DNA from: Methylopila capsulata
GTDB lineage: Bacteria; Pseudomonadota; Alphaproteobacteria; Rhizobiales; Methylopilaceae
DNA: 64,000 nt
Reading direction: 5' to 3'
Assembly (NCBI RefSeq): GCF_016907975.1
Contig: NZ_JAFBCY010000002.1
Span: 992,001-1,056,000, forward strand
This document shows positions 34,876 to 45,458 of the stretch, piece by piece; position 1 is the stretch's first letter; the number at the start of each line of letters is the position of its first letter. The notes beneath the pieces were generated by a model. It was not told the DNA's origin. It was given only the letters and a program-made list of their open reading frames with translations, and searched no databases. The position numbers were made by a program, and so were the translations under genes.

Positions 34876-36078
34876 ATGCATCTGCGGCCCGACACCTTCG
34901 CCCTGACCTGCCTGCTCGCGCTGCTGACGGCGGTCGGGCCGCTTGCGATCGACATGTATCTGCCGTCGCTGCCCCATCTGACGGCCGCGCTTGGCGCAAG
35001 CCCGGCCGCGGGACAGCTCACGCTCTCCGCGTTCCTGCTGGGGTTCGCGGCGGGGCAGATCGTCTACGGGCCGATGTCGGACGCGCGAGGCCGCAAGCCC
35101 ACGCTGATCCTGAGCCTCGCGCTGTTCACCTTTGGAAGCGCGCTGTGCGCGCTCGCGCCGTCGATCGAGATGCTGATCGCCGCCCGCTTCGTGCAGGCGT
35201 TGGGAGGCGCGGGGCCGGTCGTGCTGGCGCGGTCGATCGTGCGCGATCTCTATTCCGGGCCGCGCGCGGCCCGCGAACTCGCGCGGATGGCGACGATCCT
35301 CGGGGTGGTGCCCGCGGCGGCGCCCCTGATCGGCGGCGTGCTCGAGACGACCTTCAACTGGCGCGCCACCTTCGTGCTGCTGACCGTCGTGCTCGCCCTC
35401 GAGATGCTCGTCGTCGCCTTCCTGCTGCCGGAGACTCTCAGGACGCGGACCACCGGCGCGCTCAGCCCGCGCACGGTGCTCGCAAGCTACCAGGTGCTGC
35501 TGCGGCACAAGGGGTTTCTGTCCTATCTTGGCCTGACCGTGATCGCCTTCGGCGGGCTGTTCGCCTACATCTCGACGTCGTCTTTCATCCTCCAGTCGGT
35601 CTACAGGCTGTCCGAGATCGCCTACGGCGCGGCCTTCGCGATCGGGGTCATCGGCTTCATCGGCGGCACGCTCGCCGCAGGACCGCTTGTTAAAACGCGG
35701 GGCCTCGACGGCGCGATTGGCGTCGGCGCCTGCGCGGTCGCCCTCGGCGGTTGCCTGATGCTGGGCCTCGTGACCCTGGGGCCGGGCTCTCCCGCGGAGG
35801 TGGTCGTGCCGATGATGATCTACATGTTCGGTGTCGGGCTGGTGATGCCGCAGAGCATGGCGTCCGCGCTGCAGCCGTTCCCGGAGCGCGCCGGCGCGGC
35901 CTCCTCGCTCGTCGGCTTCAGCCAGATGGCCTTCGGGGCGATCGTCGGCGTCGCGCTGGGCCGCACGATCGGCGCAGGCGGCGTTCTCCCGCTGCCGCTC
36001 ACCGTCGCGTTCTTCGGCGTGGCGACGCTCGTGCTGTTCCGCCTGTCGCGGGCGGCCCGGCGTGGAACGGCGGTCTGA
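34876..36078 (+). CDS. Bcr/CflA family multidrug efflux MFS transporter
   Basis: A 400-residue, 12-segment major facilitator protein. The first helix contains GPLAIDMYLPSLP, the mark of the DHA1 Bcr/CflA subfamily, and loop 2-3 has GQIVYGPMSDARGRKP (motif A). It would export drugs or small metabolites by proton antiport; the substrate cannot be read from sequence. No regulator gene is adjacent. Its stop codon is inside a hairpin shared with the convergent trmB. Confidence 0.92.
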   Translation: MHLRPDTFALTCLLALLTAVGPLAIDMYLPSLPHLTAALGASPAAGQLTLSAFLLGFAAGQIVYGPMSDARGRKPTLILSLALFTFGSALCALAPSIEMLIAARFVQALGGAGPVVLARSIVRDLYSGPRAARELARMATILGVVPAAAPLIGGVLETTFNWRATFVLLTVVLALEMLVVAFLLPETLRTRTTGALSPRTVLASYQVLLRHKGFLSYLGLTVIAFGGLFAYISTSSFILQSVYRLSEIAYGAAFAIGVIGFIGGTLAAGPLVKTRGLDGAIGVGACAVALGGCLMLGLVTLGPGSPAEVVVPMMIYMFGVGLVMPQSMASALQPFPERAGAASSLVGFSQMAFGAIVGVALGRTIGAGGVLPLPLTVAFFGVATLVLFRLSRAARRGTAV

Positions 36079-36089
36079 GGCGTCAGACC
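36072..36089. terminator. Hairpin spanning both stop codons of convergent genes (MFS / trmB)
   Basis: GGTCTGA (36072-36078) pairs perfectly with TCAGACC (36083-36089) around GGCG. Both TGA stop codons are in the stem. The 12-base core CTGAGGCGTCAG is identical to the one at the AEC/TPM junction. It may act as a two-way 3'-end structure. Confidence 0.6.
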
Positions 36090-36772
36090 CGGCGGAAGAT
36101 CAGATAGCTCCCGCGCCGCCCTTCGCGGATCGCCTTCGCCTCGTAGCGGGTGCCCGGCCATCCGGCCCAGGGCTCGCGCCAGTCGGCGGCGCGGCGCGCG
36201 GTCCACTCAAAAGCGTCCGAACGGCGCGCATGCTCCAGCGTCCAGGCGACGTAGGTGTCGATGTCGGAGGCGAAGCGGAACGGCGCGCCGGGCTTCAGCG
36301 CGCGGGCGATGCGGCCGAGATTCTGGTCCGAGACGAAGCGGCGCTTCCAGTGGCGCGTCTTGGGCCAGGGGTCGGGATAGAGCAGATCGACGCGCGCCAG
36401 CGAGGCCGGCGGCAGCCGGTCGAGCAACTGGGTCGCGTCGTCGTCGTAGAGACGAACGTTGCGCAAGCCGCGCTCGGCGACGCCCGCCAGGCCCTTGGCC
36501 AGGCCCGAGAGGAAGGGCTCGACGCCGATGAAACCGATGTGCGGGTTGGTCTCCGCCTCATGCAGCAGGTGCTCGGCGCCGCCGAAACCGATCTCGAGGC
36601 GCACTTCGGAGACGGGGGCCTCGAACAGCCGGGTCAGATCGTCGGGGATAGCCTCGAGGTCGACCCTCAGCCGGGGCAGGTCGTCCTCGATCCGCGCCGC
36701 GCGGCCGGCGCGGAGCGGCTTGCCGCGGCGGCGGCCGAAGAACGAGCCCTCGTAGCGCGTGTCGTCGGACAT
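36083..36772 (-). CDS. trmB: tRNA (guanine-N7)-methyltransferase
   Basis: A 229-residue SAM-dependent enzyme that makes m7G46 in tRNA. It has the SAM-binding stretch [40 protein letters not shown], and the catalytic region [19 protein letters not shown] with the family's signature YPDPWPK. C-terminus [16 protein letters not shown] is typical. It lies 42 bp downstream of metK, which makes its cofactor; the pair is conserved in Hyphomicrobiales. Confidence 0.96.
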   Translation of the reverse strand: MSDDTRYEGSFFGRRRGKPLRAGRAARIEDDLPRLRVDLEAIPDDLTRLFEAPVSEVRLEIGFGGAEHLLHEAETNPHIGFIGVEPFLSGLAKGLAGVAERGLRNVRLYDDDATQLLDRLPPASLARVDLLYPDPWPKTRHWKRRFVSDQNLGRIARALKPGAPFRFASDIDTYVAWTLEHARRSDAFEWTARRAADWREPWAGWPGTRYEAKAIREGRRGSYLIFRRV

Positions 36773-36814
36773 GGGACGTTCGATCGCTCGCGCGGAAAAG
36801 ACGTCTGGCCGAAC

Positions 36815-37987
36815 TCAGCCGACCGCGGACTTCAGGGCCTCGGCGAGGTCCGTCGCTTCCCACGAAAAGCCGCCGTCGGCGTCCGGCGCGCGGCCGAAGT
36901 GGCCGTAGGCCGCGGTGCGCGCATAGATCGGGCGGTTGAGCTGAAGCTTCTCGCGAATGCCCCGCGGCGACAGGCTCATCGTGTCGCCCAGGATCTTTTC
37001 GAGCTTCGCCTCGTCCACTCGGCCGGTGCCGTGGAGGTCGACATAGATCGACAGCGGCTGCGACACGCCGATGGCGTAGGATAGCTGGATCGTGGCCCGG
37101 TCCGCGAGGTCGGCCGCGACGACGTTCTTCGCGAGGTAGCGCGCGGCATAGGCGGCCGAGCGGTCGACCTTGGTCGGGTCCTTGCCCGAAAACGCGCCGC
37201 CGCCGTGCGGGGCCGCCCCACCGTAGGTGTCGACGATGATCTTGCGGCCGGTGAGCCCGCAGTCGCCGTCGGGACCGCCGATGACGAAGGAGCCCGTGGG
37301 GTTCACGTGCCAGATCGTCTCATCGGAGACCCAGCCGTCGGGCAGGGTCTGGCGGATGTAGGGTTCGACGATCGCGCGGATGTCGGCGGAGGTCTGGGTC
37401 TCGTCGGTGTGCTGGGTCGAGAGCACGATCGAGGTGACGCCGACCGGGACGCCGTTCGCGTAGCGCACGGTCACCTGGCTCTTGGCGTCCGGTCCGAGCG
37501 TCGGCTGCTCGCCGGAGTGCCGGACTTCGGCCAGGCGCTTCAGGATCTTGTGGGCGTAATAGATCGGCGCCGGCATCAGCTCGGGCGTCTCGCGGCAGGC
37601 GTAGCCGAACATGATGCCCTGGTCCCCGGCGCCTTCGTCCTTGTTGCCGGAGGCGTCAACGCCCTGCGCGATATGCGCGGACTGGGCATGGAGGTACACG
37701 TCGATTTCGGCGGTCTTCCAGTGGAAGCCGTCTTGCTCGTAGCCGATGTCCTTGATCGCCGCGCGCGCGGCCTCGACGATCTGGTCCTTGGTGATGCTGT
37801 CGGGGCCGCGCACCTCGCCGGCGATCACCACGCGGTTCGTGGTCGCAAGCGTTTCGCAGGCCACGCGCGCCTCGGGCAGGGCTCCGAGGTAGATGTCGAC
37901 CACTTCGTCGGAGATCCTGTCGCAGACTTTGTCCGGATGACCCTCGGAGACCGACTCGCTGGTGAACAGGTAATCAGCACGCGCCAC
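36815..37987 (-). CDS. metK: S-adenosylmethionine synthetase
   Basis: A 390-residue MetK that makes SAM from methionine and ATP. Landmarks are [36 protein letters not shown] (ATP loop), and [22 protein letters not shown] (phosphate binding). The start is GTG at 37987 with AGGAG seven bases before it. The 5' region is short: a strong hairpin (38016-38047) ends only 28 bp before the start codon, so the promoter either overlaps it or lies beyond it. Gene order is praR-like regulator, metK, trmB. Confidence 0.98.
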   Translation of the reverse strand: MARADYLFTSESVSEGHPDKVCDRISDEVVDIYLGALPEARVACETLATTNRVVIAGEVRGPDSITKDQIVEAARAAIKDIGYEQDGFHWKTAEIDVYLHAQSAHIAQGVDASGNKDEGAGDQGIMFGYACRETPELMPAPIYYAHKILKRLAEVRHSGEQPTLGPDAKSQVTVRYANGVPVGVTSIVLSTQHTDETQTSADIRAIVEPYIRQTLPDGWVSDETIWHVNPTGSFVIGGPDGDCGLTGRKIIVDTYGGAAPHGGGAFSGKDPTKVDRSAAYAARYLAKNVVAADLADRATIQLSYAIGVSQPLSIYVDLHGTGRVDEAKLEKILGDTMSLSPRGIREKLQLNRPIYARTAAYGHFGRAPDADGGFSWEATDLAEALKSAVG

Positions 37988-38015
37988 AAGCGGTCTCCTG
38001 CGACAGAAAAGGAAG

Positions 38016-38047
38016 ACAAAACCGTCCGGTAGGCCGAACGGTTTTGT
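38016..38047 (-). terminator. Strong hairpin between the PraR-like gene and metK
   Basis: ACAAAACCGT (38016-38025) pairs perfectly with ACGGTTTTGT (38038-38047), with three more G/C pairs inside after one mismatch and a 4-base loop. On the minus strand the stem is followed by a T-rich run (about 38000-38016), so it fits an intrinsic terminator for the regulator gene. It also ends only 28 bp before metK, so it may lie in the metK leader. Confidence 0.75.
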
Positions 38048-38083
38048 TCCTCGCAGAAGCCGCGCGGACGGTCAAGAACGCGT

Positions 38084-38491
38084 TCAGGCCGCGGGTTCGG
38101 CGAGCGCGGAGACCAAGTCCACGATCTTGCGACGGACCTTCGGGTCGGCGATCCGCACGAACGCTTTGTTGAGCTGGAGGCCTTCGGTGGTGGTCAGGAA
38201 GTCCACCACGTAGTCGGAGCTCGGAGCTTCGCCGAAGCCGGGCTGACCCTCGCCCAGGGCGCCGGGCGCATCTTCGAAGAAGTACGACACCGGAACGCCC
38301 ATCACCGTGGCGATCTGCTGCATCCGGCTGGCGCCGATGCGGTTCGTGCCCTTCTCGTACTTCTGAATCTGCTGGAACGTGATGCCGAGAGCTTCGCCAA
38401 GTTTTTCCTGGCTCATGCCGATCAAGACACGACGCATCCGCACCCGGCTGCCGACGTGCTTGTCGACCGGGTTCGGCGTCTTCTTAATCAT
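38084..38491 (-). CDS. XRE-family helix-turn-helix regulator, PraR-like
   Basis: A 135-residue regulator. The HTH domain at about residues 10-70 includes VGSRVRMRRVLIGMSQEKLGEALGITFQQIQKYEKGTNRIGASRMQQIATVMGVPVSYFFED, close to the rhizobial PraR group that controls biofilm, quorum-sensing and symbiosis genes. The C-terminal part (about 95-130) has the conserved LTTTEGLQLNKAFVRIADPKVRRKIVDLVSAL. Start is at the ATG at 38491 with GAGGAG before it. A 10-bp inverted repeat upstream could be its own operator. It sits between lnt and metK, the standard place in Hyphomicrobiales. Confidence 0.9.
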   Translation of the reverse strand: MIKKTPNPVDKHVGSRVRMRRVLIGMSQEKLGEALGITFQQIQKYEKGTNRIGASRMQQIATVMGVPVSYFFEDAPGALGEGQPGFGEAPSSDYVVDFLTTTEGLQLNKAFVRIADPKVRRKIVDLVSALAEPAA

Positions 38492-38574
38492 CAAATTCTC
38501 CTCGCACACTTGAGCGTGCGGCGTCGCCCCCGCCGAACCTGCTTCGTTTCGCTTTGCGCATGCGCTAGCGCAGA

Positions 38575-38619
38575 AAGATCAAAACACCCAACATAAACAA
38601 CGTTCCCAATTTTGATCTT
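38575..38619. promoter_or_regulatory. Inverted repeat upstream of the PraR-like gene (possible operator)
   Basis: AAGATCAAAA (38575-38584) and TTTTGATCTT (38610-38619) are a perfect 10-bp inverted repeat 25 bp apart, 84-128 bp before the chosen start codon. The sequence between is AT-rich and could hold the promoter. A separate perfect palindrome, TGCGCTAGCGCA, lies at 38561-38572. Confidence 0.45.
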
Positions 38620-38633
38620 GCCGCGTTTCCCTG

Positions 38634-40229
38634 TCAAACGCGGGAACGCTTTATGCATACAACGACCAAAAATACCACAGGCAGCAGAAGGAAAAGCCAG
38701 CCCCCGGTACGTGAGTACAGTGTGGCGGCTATTGGACGCGGCAGCCGCGCGTCGACTGTCCCACGTTGACCCAACGGGAGCGACGCGACGACCCGTCCAT
38801 AGGCGTCGACCACCGAGGACACCCCGCCATTTGCCGAACGCACCATCGGCAGACCCTGCTCGACCGTCCTCACGCGGGCCTGCGCCGCATGTTGATAGGG
38901 GCCGGGTGTGTGGCCGAACCAGGCGTCATTGGTGACGTTCAGCAGGAAATCCGGCCTGTCCCCGCGGGCGATCTCCTCGGGAAAGATCGCCTCGTAGCAG
39001 ACGAGCGTGCGGAAGCGCGGCCCCTGCGGCAGCGCGATCAGGTTCGCCCGCTCCCCCGCGGAGAAGCCGCCCTGCAGGCGCGTCAGCTGCTCCAGCCCGA
39101 TCGCTTCGAGCCAGGACTGCAGCGGCAGGTATTCGCCGAACGGCACGAGGTGGATCTTGTCGTAGGTGGCGAGGATCGAGCCGTCGTCGCCCACGAGGTG
39201 CAGCGCGTTCCAGAAGTCCGCGCCGGAGCCGTCCGCTCGCCGCTCGCCGCGCACGGAGCCGGTTGCGAGCGTCGCTCCCGGCGCGAGGCTGCGGCCTATG
39301 CGGTCGAGCGCATCGGGGGCGCGCGACAGCAGGAAGGGGAACGCGGACTCCGGCCACACCGTCAGCGTCGCGTCGGCGAAGCCGCGCGCCTCCGGCGAGT
39401 GGGCCTCGTCCGACAGCGCGAGGTAGGCGTCCATGATGGTGTCGCGGGCCGCCTCCTGCGTCTTCAGGTCCTGCGGGATCTCGGGCTGCAACGCCCGCAC
39501 CGTGACGCTCGGATCGAACTCCGTCTCGCCCGCGAGCGTGAGGCGCGCGACGCCGAACACGGCGAGGCCCGCGAGCGTCGCCGCGGCGAGGCCGACGAGG
39601 CCGACGCGTGGACGCAGGTCGCCGAGGACAGCGGGCGCGGCGAAGATTGCGAGGCACAGGAAGGTCAGGCCCTCGACGCCGATCACAGAGGCGAACTGGC
39701 CGAGCCAGAGCTGGTCGGCGAGCGCGTAGCCGAAGGAGTTCCAGGGGAATCCGGTGAGCACATGGCCGCGCGCGAGCTCCGCCAGGCCGAGGCCGAGCGC
39801 GAAGGCGAAGACCCGCCGCGCGCCGCCGCTCCACATGAGCCGCGCGAGCGCGAAGCCGGCGGCCGGAAACAGCGCGAGCCCCATGGGCAGACCGACGACC
39901 GCGAAGGGCATCAGCCAGCCGAACACGTCGGCGTCCACCAGGAAGGCCGAGCCCACCCACCACAGGCCTGCGAGGAAGTAGCCGAAGCCGAAGCACCAGC
40001 CGATGCGGGCCGCGGCGAAGAGGCTGCGAAGCCGCGTCGCGCCGGAGGCCCCGTCGATCAGCCAGACGGCGACGGGGAATGTGAGGGCGAGCGCCGGCCA
40101 GACCGAAAACGGCGGCATGGCGAGGGCGGAAACGGCGCCGGCGAGGACGGCGGCCAAGGCTCGCCGCCAGCCCGAAAGCAGCGTCAGCCGTTCCGCGAAC
40201 GACGATAGGCCCTCGAGACGTCGCGGCAT
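38634..40229 (-). CDS. lnt: Apolipoprotein N-acyltransferase
   Basis: A 531-residue inner-membrane enzyme that adds the third acyl chain to lipoproteins. About six hydrophobic segments fill the first 220 residues; a periplasmic nitrilase-like domain follows with the Glu-Lys-Cys triad in VWPESAFPF, TYDKIHLVPFGEYLP and LVCYEAIFPEEIARG. A last membrane segment ends the protein (about 505-525). It lies 31 bp downstream of the corC-like gene in the miaB-phoH-ybeY-corC-lnt run. Confidence 0.97.
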   Translation of the reverse strand: MPRRLEGLSSFAERLTLLSGWRRALAAVLAGAVSALAMPPFSVWPALALTFPVAVWLIDGASGATRLRSLFAAARIGWCFGFGYFLAGLWWVGSAFLVDADVFGWLMPFAVVGLPMGLALFPAAGFALARLMWSGGARRVFAFALGLGLAELARGHVLTGFPWNSFGYALADQLWLGQFASVIGVEGLTFLCLAIFAAPAVLGDLRPRVGLVGLAAATLAGLAVFGVARLTLAGETEFDPSVTVRALQPEIPQDLKTQEAARDTIMDAYLALSDEAHSPEARGFADATLTVWPESAFPFLLSRAPDALDRIGRSLAPGATLATGSVRGERRADGSGADFWNALHLVGDDGSILATYDKIHLVPFGEYLPLQSWLEAIGLEQLTRLQGGFSAGERANLIALPQGPRFRTLVCYEAIFPEEIARGDRPDFLLNVTNDAWFGHTPGPYQHAAQARVRTVEQGLPMVRSANGGVSSVVDAYGRVVASLPLGQRGTVDARLPRPIAATLYSRTGGWLFLLLPVVFLVVVCIKRSRV

Positions 40230-40260
40230 GGCGGTCGGGCCCTGTGATGTCGAAAACGGC

Positions 40261-41259
40261 TCAGGCCGCGTCCGCGGCGCTCCCGGGCGTATCCGATTCG
40301 TCCGTCGCGCGCGCGGGGTCGGTTCCGCCGCGCACGATGCGCACCGACACGACCCGCCGCGGATCGGCCTTCAGCACCTCGAGGCGGTGCCCGCCGGGGC
40401 CGGCCACCACGTCTCCCTCCGCCGGCACCCGGCCGGCGAGCGTCACGATCAGCCCGCCGAGCGTGTCGACCTCGTCGATGAAATTCGAGATGTCGAAGGC
40501 GGGGCCCACCGCCTCCGCCACGTCCTCCAGCGCGGCGCGGGCGTCCGCCACGAAGCCGCCCTCGCCATCGGCCGCGATCCGCACCTCTTCCTCGTCGTCG
40601 TGCTCGTCCTCGATGTCGCCGACGATGGTCTCGACGATGTCCTCAATCGACACGAGCCCGTCGACGCCGCCGTACTCGTCGACCACGAGCGCGAGATGGA
40701 TGTGCAGCGACTGCATGCGGGCGAGCAGGTCGGTCGCCGCCATGGAGGGCGGCGCGTAGATCACCGGCCGGATCAGGTCGGCGTCGCCGATGCGGGCGGC
40801 GACGTCCACCGTCGCGAGGTCGAGGGCCGTTCCTTCGCCCTCGGCGCCGCGGGCGAGGACCGCGAGCGCGTCCTTGACGTGGATCATGCCGCGCGGCTCG
40901 TCGAGCGAGCCCTGGTGCACCGGCAGCCGCGAATGACCCGCCGCGGCGAAGGTCGCGAGCAGCTGGCCGAGCGTGATGTCGTCGGACACCGCCACGATTT
41001 CGCTGCGGGGCACCATCACGTCGTCGACGCGGGTGCCACGCAGGCCGAGCACGTTGCGAAGCAGCACCCGCTCCTGCGGCGAGACGGACAGATCGGTCTC
41101 GTCCGTCTCGTCCAGCGCCTCGGCGAACTCTTCCCGCAGAGTCTGCGGCGCGCCGAGCCCGACGAAGGCCCGCAATCGCTCGATCCAGTTGTCGGAACGC
41201 CCGTCGGAGTCGCGGCCGTGGGCGGCGCGTTCGCGGGCGGGGGTGTCGGAGGAAGACAT
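40261..41259 (-). CDS. CorC/HlyC-type protein with CBS pair and transporter-associated domain
   Basis: A 332-residue cytosolic protein lacking the membrane domain of full-length CNNM/CorB-type transporters. It has two CBS domains (about 85-215, starting TRVDDVMVPRSEIVAVS and ending with LHIHLALVVDEYGGVDGLVSIEDIVETIVGDIEDEHD) and a C-terminal CorC_HlyC domain. Such proteins are linked to magnesium and cobalt efflux. I start at the ATG at 41259; an upstream in-frame ATG overlaps ybeY and gives low-complexity sequence. It is 4 bp downstream of ybeY. Confidence 0.93.
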   Translation of the reverse strand: MSSSDTPARERAAHGRDSDGRSDNWIERLRAFVGLGAPQTLREEFAEALDETDETDLSVSPQERVLLRNVLGLRGTRVDDVMVPRSEIVAVSDDITLGQLLATFAAAGHSRLPVHQGSLDEPRGMIHVKDALAVLARGAEGEGTALDLATVDVAARIGDADLIRPVIYAPPSMAATDLLARMQSLHIHLALVVDEYGGVDGLVSIEDIVETIVGDIEDEHDDEEEVRIAADGEGGFVADARAALEDVAEAVGPAFDISNFIDEVDTLGGLIVTLAGRVPAEGDVVAGPGGHRLEVLKADPRRVVSVRIVRGGTDPARATDESDTPGSAADAA

Positions 41260-41263
41260 GGGG

Positions 41264-41779
41264 TCAGACCGTTCGGAGAGTTTCAGGCGCGTCGGCGTAG
41301 GGGTCGGCGACCCCGATGCGAGCGAGGGCGCGGGTCTCGATCGCCTCCATCTCCTCCGCCGCGGCGTCGACGACGTGGTCGAAGCCGAAGAGATGCAGCA
41401 CGCCGTGGACGACGAGATGGGAGAGATGGGCGGAGAAGGGCTTGCCTTCATCCTCGGCTTCGCGGGCGACGGTCTCGTAGGCGAGGATCACGTCGCCGAG
41501 CATCGGCGCGTCGGCCATCTGGTCCGGCTCAAAAGCCGGGAAAGTGAGCACGTTGGTGGGCGTGTCTTTAGCTCGCCACGCTGCGTTGAGCTCGCGGACG
41601 CGGGCGTCGTCAGCCAGCGTCACCGCAAGCTCCGCGTCGGGGAGGGCGTCAAGCTCCGCCTCGTCGAAGGCGGCGATGACGGCGGCGGCCACAAGCGCCT
41701 CGGCGTCGGGGAGGGCGTCCCAGAGTTCGCTGTCGCGCACGGTTTCGAGCGCGACGGGGGGAGATCGATCCGGGCTCAT
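41264..41779 (-). CDS. ybeY: Endoribonuclease YbeY
   Basis: A 171-residue single-strand RNase for rRNA maturation and ribosome quality control. The zinc-binding motif HGVLHLFGFDH is intact near residues 125-135, and WRAKDTPTNVLTFP precedes it. Its ATG overlaps the phoH stop codon by 4 bp (ATGA), so the two are coupled. Length is normal. Confidence 0.96.
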   Translation of the reverse strand: MSPDRSPPVALETVRDSELWDALPDAEALVAAAVIAAFDEAELDALPDAELAVTLADDARVRELNAAWRAKDTPTNVLTFPAFEPDQMADAPMLGDVILAYETVAREAEDEGKPFSAHLSHLVVHGVLHLFGFDHVVDAAAEEMEAIETRALARIGVADPYADAPETLRTV

Positions 41780-42842
41780 ACGCTCGGACTCTCGTGCGCG
41801 CCCTCGTAGGCGCGGACGATCCGCGCGACGAGCTCATGGCGCACCACGTCGGCGGCGGAGAATCGCGTCACCCCGATGCCCTCGACGTTCTCGAGCAGGC
41901 CGACCGCCTCGGCGAGCCCGGACACTTGGCCCGGCGGCAGGTCGATCTGCGTCGGGTCGCCCGTGATGATCATGCGGCTGTTCTCGCCGAGACGTGTCAG
42001 GAACATCTTCATCTGCATGGATGAGGTGTTCTGCGCTTCGTCGAGAAGCACCACGGCGTTGGCGAGCGTCCGGCCGCGCATGAAGGCGAGCGGGGCGATC
42101 TCGATCATGCCCGAGGTCATGCCGCGCTCGACCTTCTCGGCCGGCATCACGTCGTAGAGCGCGTCGTAGAGCGGGCGGAGATAGGGGTCGACCTTCTCCT
42201 TCATGTCGCCCGGCAGGAAGCCGAGCCGCTCGCCGGCCTCGACCGCGGGGCGGGACAGGATGATGCGGTCGGCTTCGCCGCGCTCGATCAGAGCGGCGGC
42301 CCAGGCGACCGCGATGTAGGTCTTGCCGGTGCCTGCGGGCCCGGTCGCGAACACCAGCTCGTGGCGTCCGAGCGAGCGGATGTAGGCGTCCTGGGCCGCG
42401 GTGCGGGCGACGATGGTCTTTTTGCGGGTCGCGACCTGGGCGAAGCCGGGGCGCGGGCCGTCGCCGTCGGCGGGAAACAGCTGCCCCTGCGACGCCGCCA
42501 TGCGGATCGCGCCGTCGACGTCGCCGAGGGCGACGGACTCGCCGCGCTTCACCCGGTCGTAGAGGCTCTCCAGCACCTTGCGGGCCTGGCGGCAGGCCTC
42601 GGCCGGGCCGCGCAGCGCCACATGATTGCCGCGCACCGTGGCCTCGATGCCCAGCCGTCGCTCGAGGAAAGCGAGGTTCTGGTCGTGGCTGCCCATCAGG
42701 CTCGAGGCGTGCCGGTTGTCGTCGAAGGCGATGGTGACTTCCGCTGGCGAGGAGGTCTCACGGGCGAAGCCGGGTTTGCGCGGGGACGGCGTGGCCGCGT
42801 TCCCCCGCAACGGATCGAAACCTTTGACGGTGCTGTCCGCGC

Positions 42843-42846
<4 letters not shown>
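41776..42846 (-). CDS. PhoH-like ATPase
   Basis: A 356-residue P-loop protein. An N-terminal KH-like region ([24 protein letters not shown]) is followed by the PhoH domain with Walker [16 protein letters not shown], Walker [12 protein letters not shown] and a [21 protein letters not shown] segment. PhoH proteins are putative RNA-linked ATPases that work with YbeY and its neighbours. It overlaps miaB and ybeY by 4 bp each, so it is part of a tightly coupled operon. Confidence 0.95.
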
Positions 42847-44228
<1,382 letters not shown>

Positions 44229-44386
44229 TCCAGAACGGTCTTTGAAGCTCCGCGGGGCGGCGGAGGCCGCCCGTTCGAACCCCAGCTTTAGCCCGAAACC
44301 GCGTGCGAGAGAATAGCGGAGCGTGATCTCGCGGGTCTTCGCGCCGGCGCCGGTCGCGCCATAACGTCATCGACGGGACATATGCG

Positions 44387-45448
44387 ATGCGCCTCACCTT
44401 CGCCGACCGGCACGCCGCCGACCTGAAGTTCGCCGCGAAGGTCGCCGTGGCGTCGGCGTCGGCCTTCGTCGCGGCCACGCTACTGTCGCTGCCGCAAGGC
44501 TACTGGAGCGTGATTTCGGCGCTCATCGTGGTCCAGACGAGCGTCGGCGGCACGGTGGCTGCGGCCCAGGAACGGGCCGTCGGGACGGTGGTCGGCGCGA
44601 TCGTCGGCGGAGCCGCGGGCTTTCTCCATCCACAGTCCCTGGTCGCGACCTCGGTCGTGCTGACGGCGACGGTCGCGCTGCTGTCGTTCGCGGCGGCGGG
44701 GCGTCCCATGCTGCGGCTGGCGCCGATCACGGCGGCGATCCTGCTGGTGGCCACCGCGAACCAGTCGGGCGCCCTTGTGGTCGCGGCGGAGCGCGTCGCT
44801 GAGGTGCTGCTCGGCTGCGCGATCGGCGTGGCGACGACGCTGATCGTGTTCCCCGCGCATGTGGACCGGGATCTCGCCCGCGAGGCGCGCGGCGTGGCGC
44901 AGGACATCGCCGCGTTGCTCCGCGGCGCGCCGACCCGCCGTCGCGGACCGGAAGGCGCCCATGCGCTGCTTGGCGCGCAGGACGCGATCCGCCGCAAGCT
45001 CGCGGCGCTGGAGAAGACGGTGGCCGACGCGCGCCGCGCGCCCGGCGCCCGGTCGGGCGCGGAGGGACGGGCGGCGCTCGCCCGGACGCTCTGGCGGGTC
45101 CGCAACGACGCGGTGGCGGTCGAGCGCGCGTTGAACGCCGCGCCGGACGCGACCCGCCGGCTGGTCGGGCCGCTGGCCGACGCGGTCATCCTGGCGGCCG
45201 CCGACATGCTCGACGGCGTCGCCTCCGGCCGCGACGTGACCTCCGAGCGGGATGAGGCCGACGCCCGGCTCGCCGCGCTCGACGACGCCGTGGCGCATCT
45301 TCGCGACGGCGAGACTGTTCGGTTGATCGATGTGGCGGCCGCCGTCCCGACCATGGGGCTCGTGTTCGCGCTCAGGAATCTGGTGGGCAACCTGGCCGAT
45401 CTCTCCGACCGGCTTGGCGAGGCGAAGGAGCGGTTGGCGGTGGAGTGA
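44387..45448 (+). CDS. FUSC family membrane protein
   Basis: A 353-residue protein. The N-terminal half holds about six hydrophobic segments with FAAKVAVASASAFVAATLLSLPQGYWSVISALIVVQTSVGGTVAAAQERAVGTVVGAIVGG, the signature of the fusaric-acid-resistance (FUSC) fold; the rest (about 165-353) is a cytosolic helical region rich in Ala, Arg and Asp. It is shorter than full-size FUSC exporters (about 650-700 residues, two such domains) and may work as a dimer. No membrane-fusion partner gene is adjacent. The substrate is unknown. Confidence 0.9.
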   Translation: MRLTFADRHAADLKFAAKVAVASASAFVAATLLSLPQGYWSVISALIVVQTSVGGTVAAAQERAVGTVVGAIVGGAAGFLHPQSLVATSVVLTATVALLSFAAAGRPMLRLAPITAAILLVATANQSGALVVAAERVAEVLLGCAIGVATTLIVFPAHVDRDLAREARGVAQDIAALLRGAPTRRRGPEGAHALLGAQDAIRRKLAALEKTVADARRAPGARSGAEGRAALARTLWRVRNDAVAVERALNAAPDATRRLVGPLADAVILAAADMLDGVASGRDVTSERDEADARLAALDDAVAHLRDGETVRLIDVAAAVPTMGLVFALRNLVGNLADLSDRLGEAKERLAVE

Positions 45449-45458
45449 GCCTCGCGGC

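Noticed and set aside
37988-38083. SAM-type riboswitch before metK
   Set aside because: The only structure is the strong hairpin; its loop can pair with the ribosome binding site over just three bases, so no pseudoknot of SAM/SAH or SAM-II type is supported.
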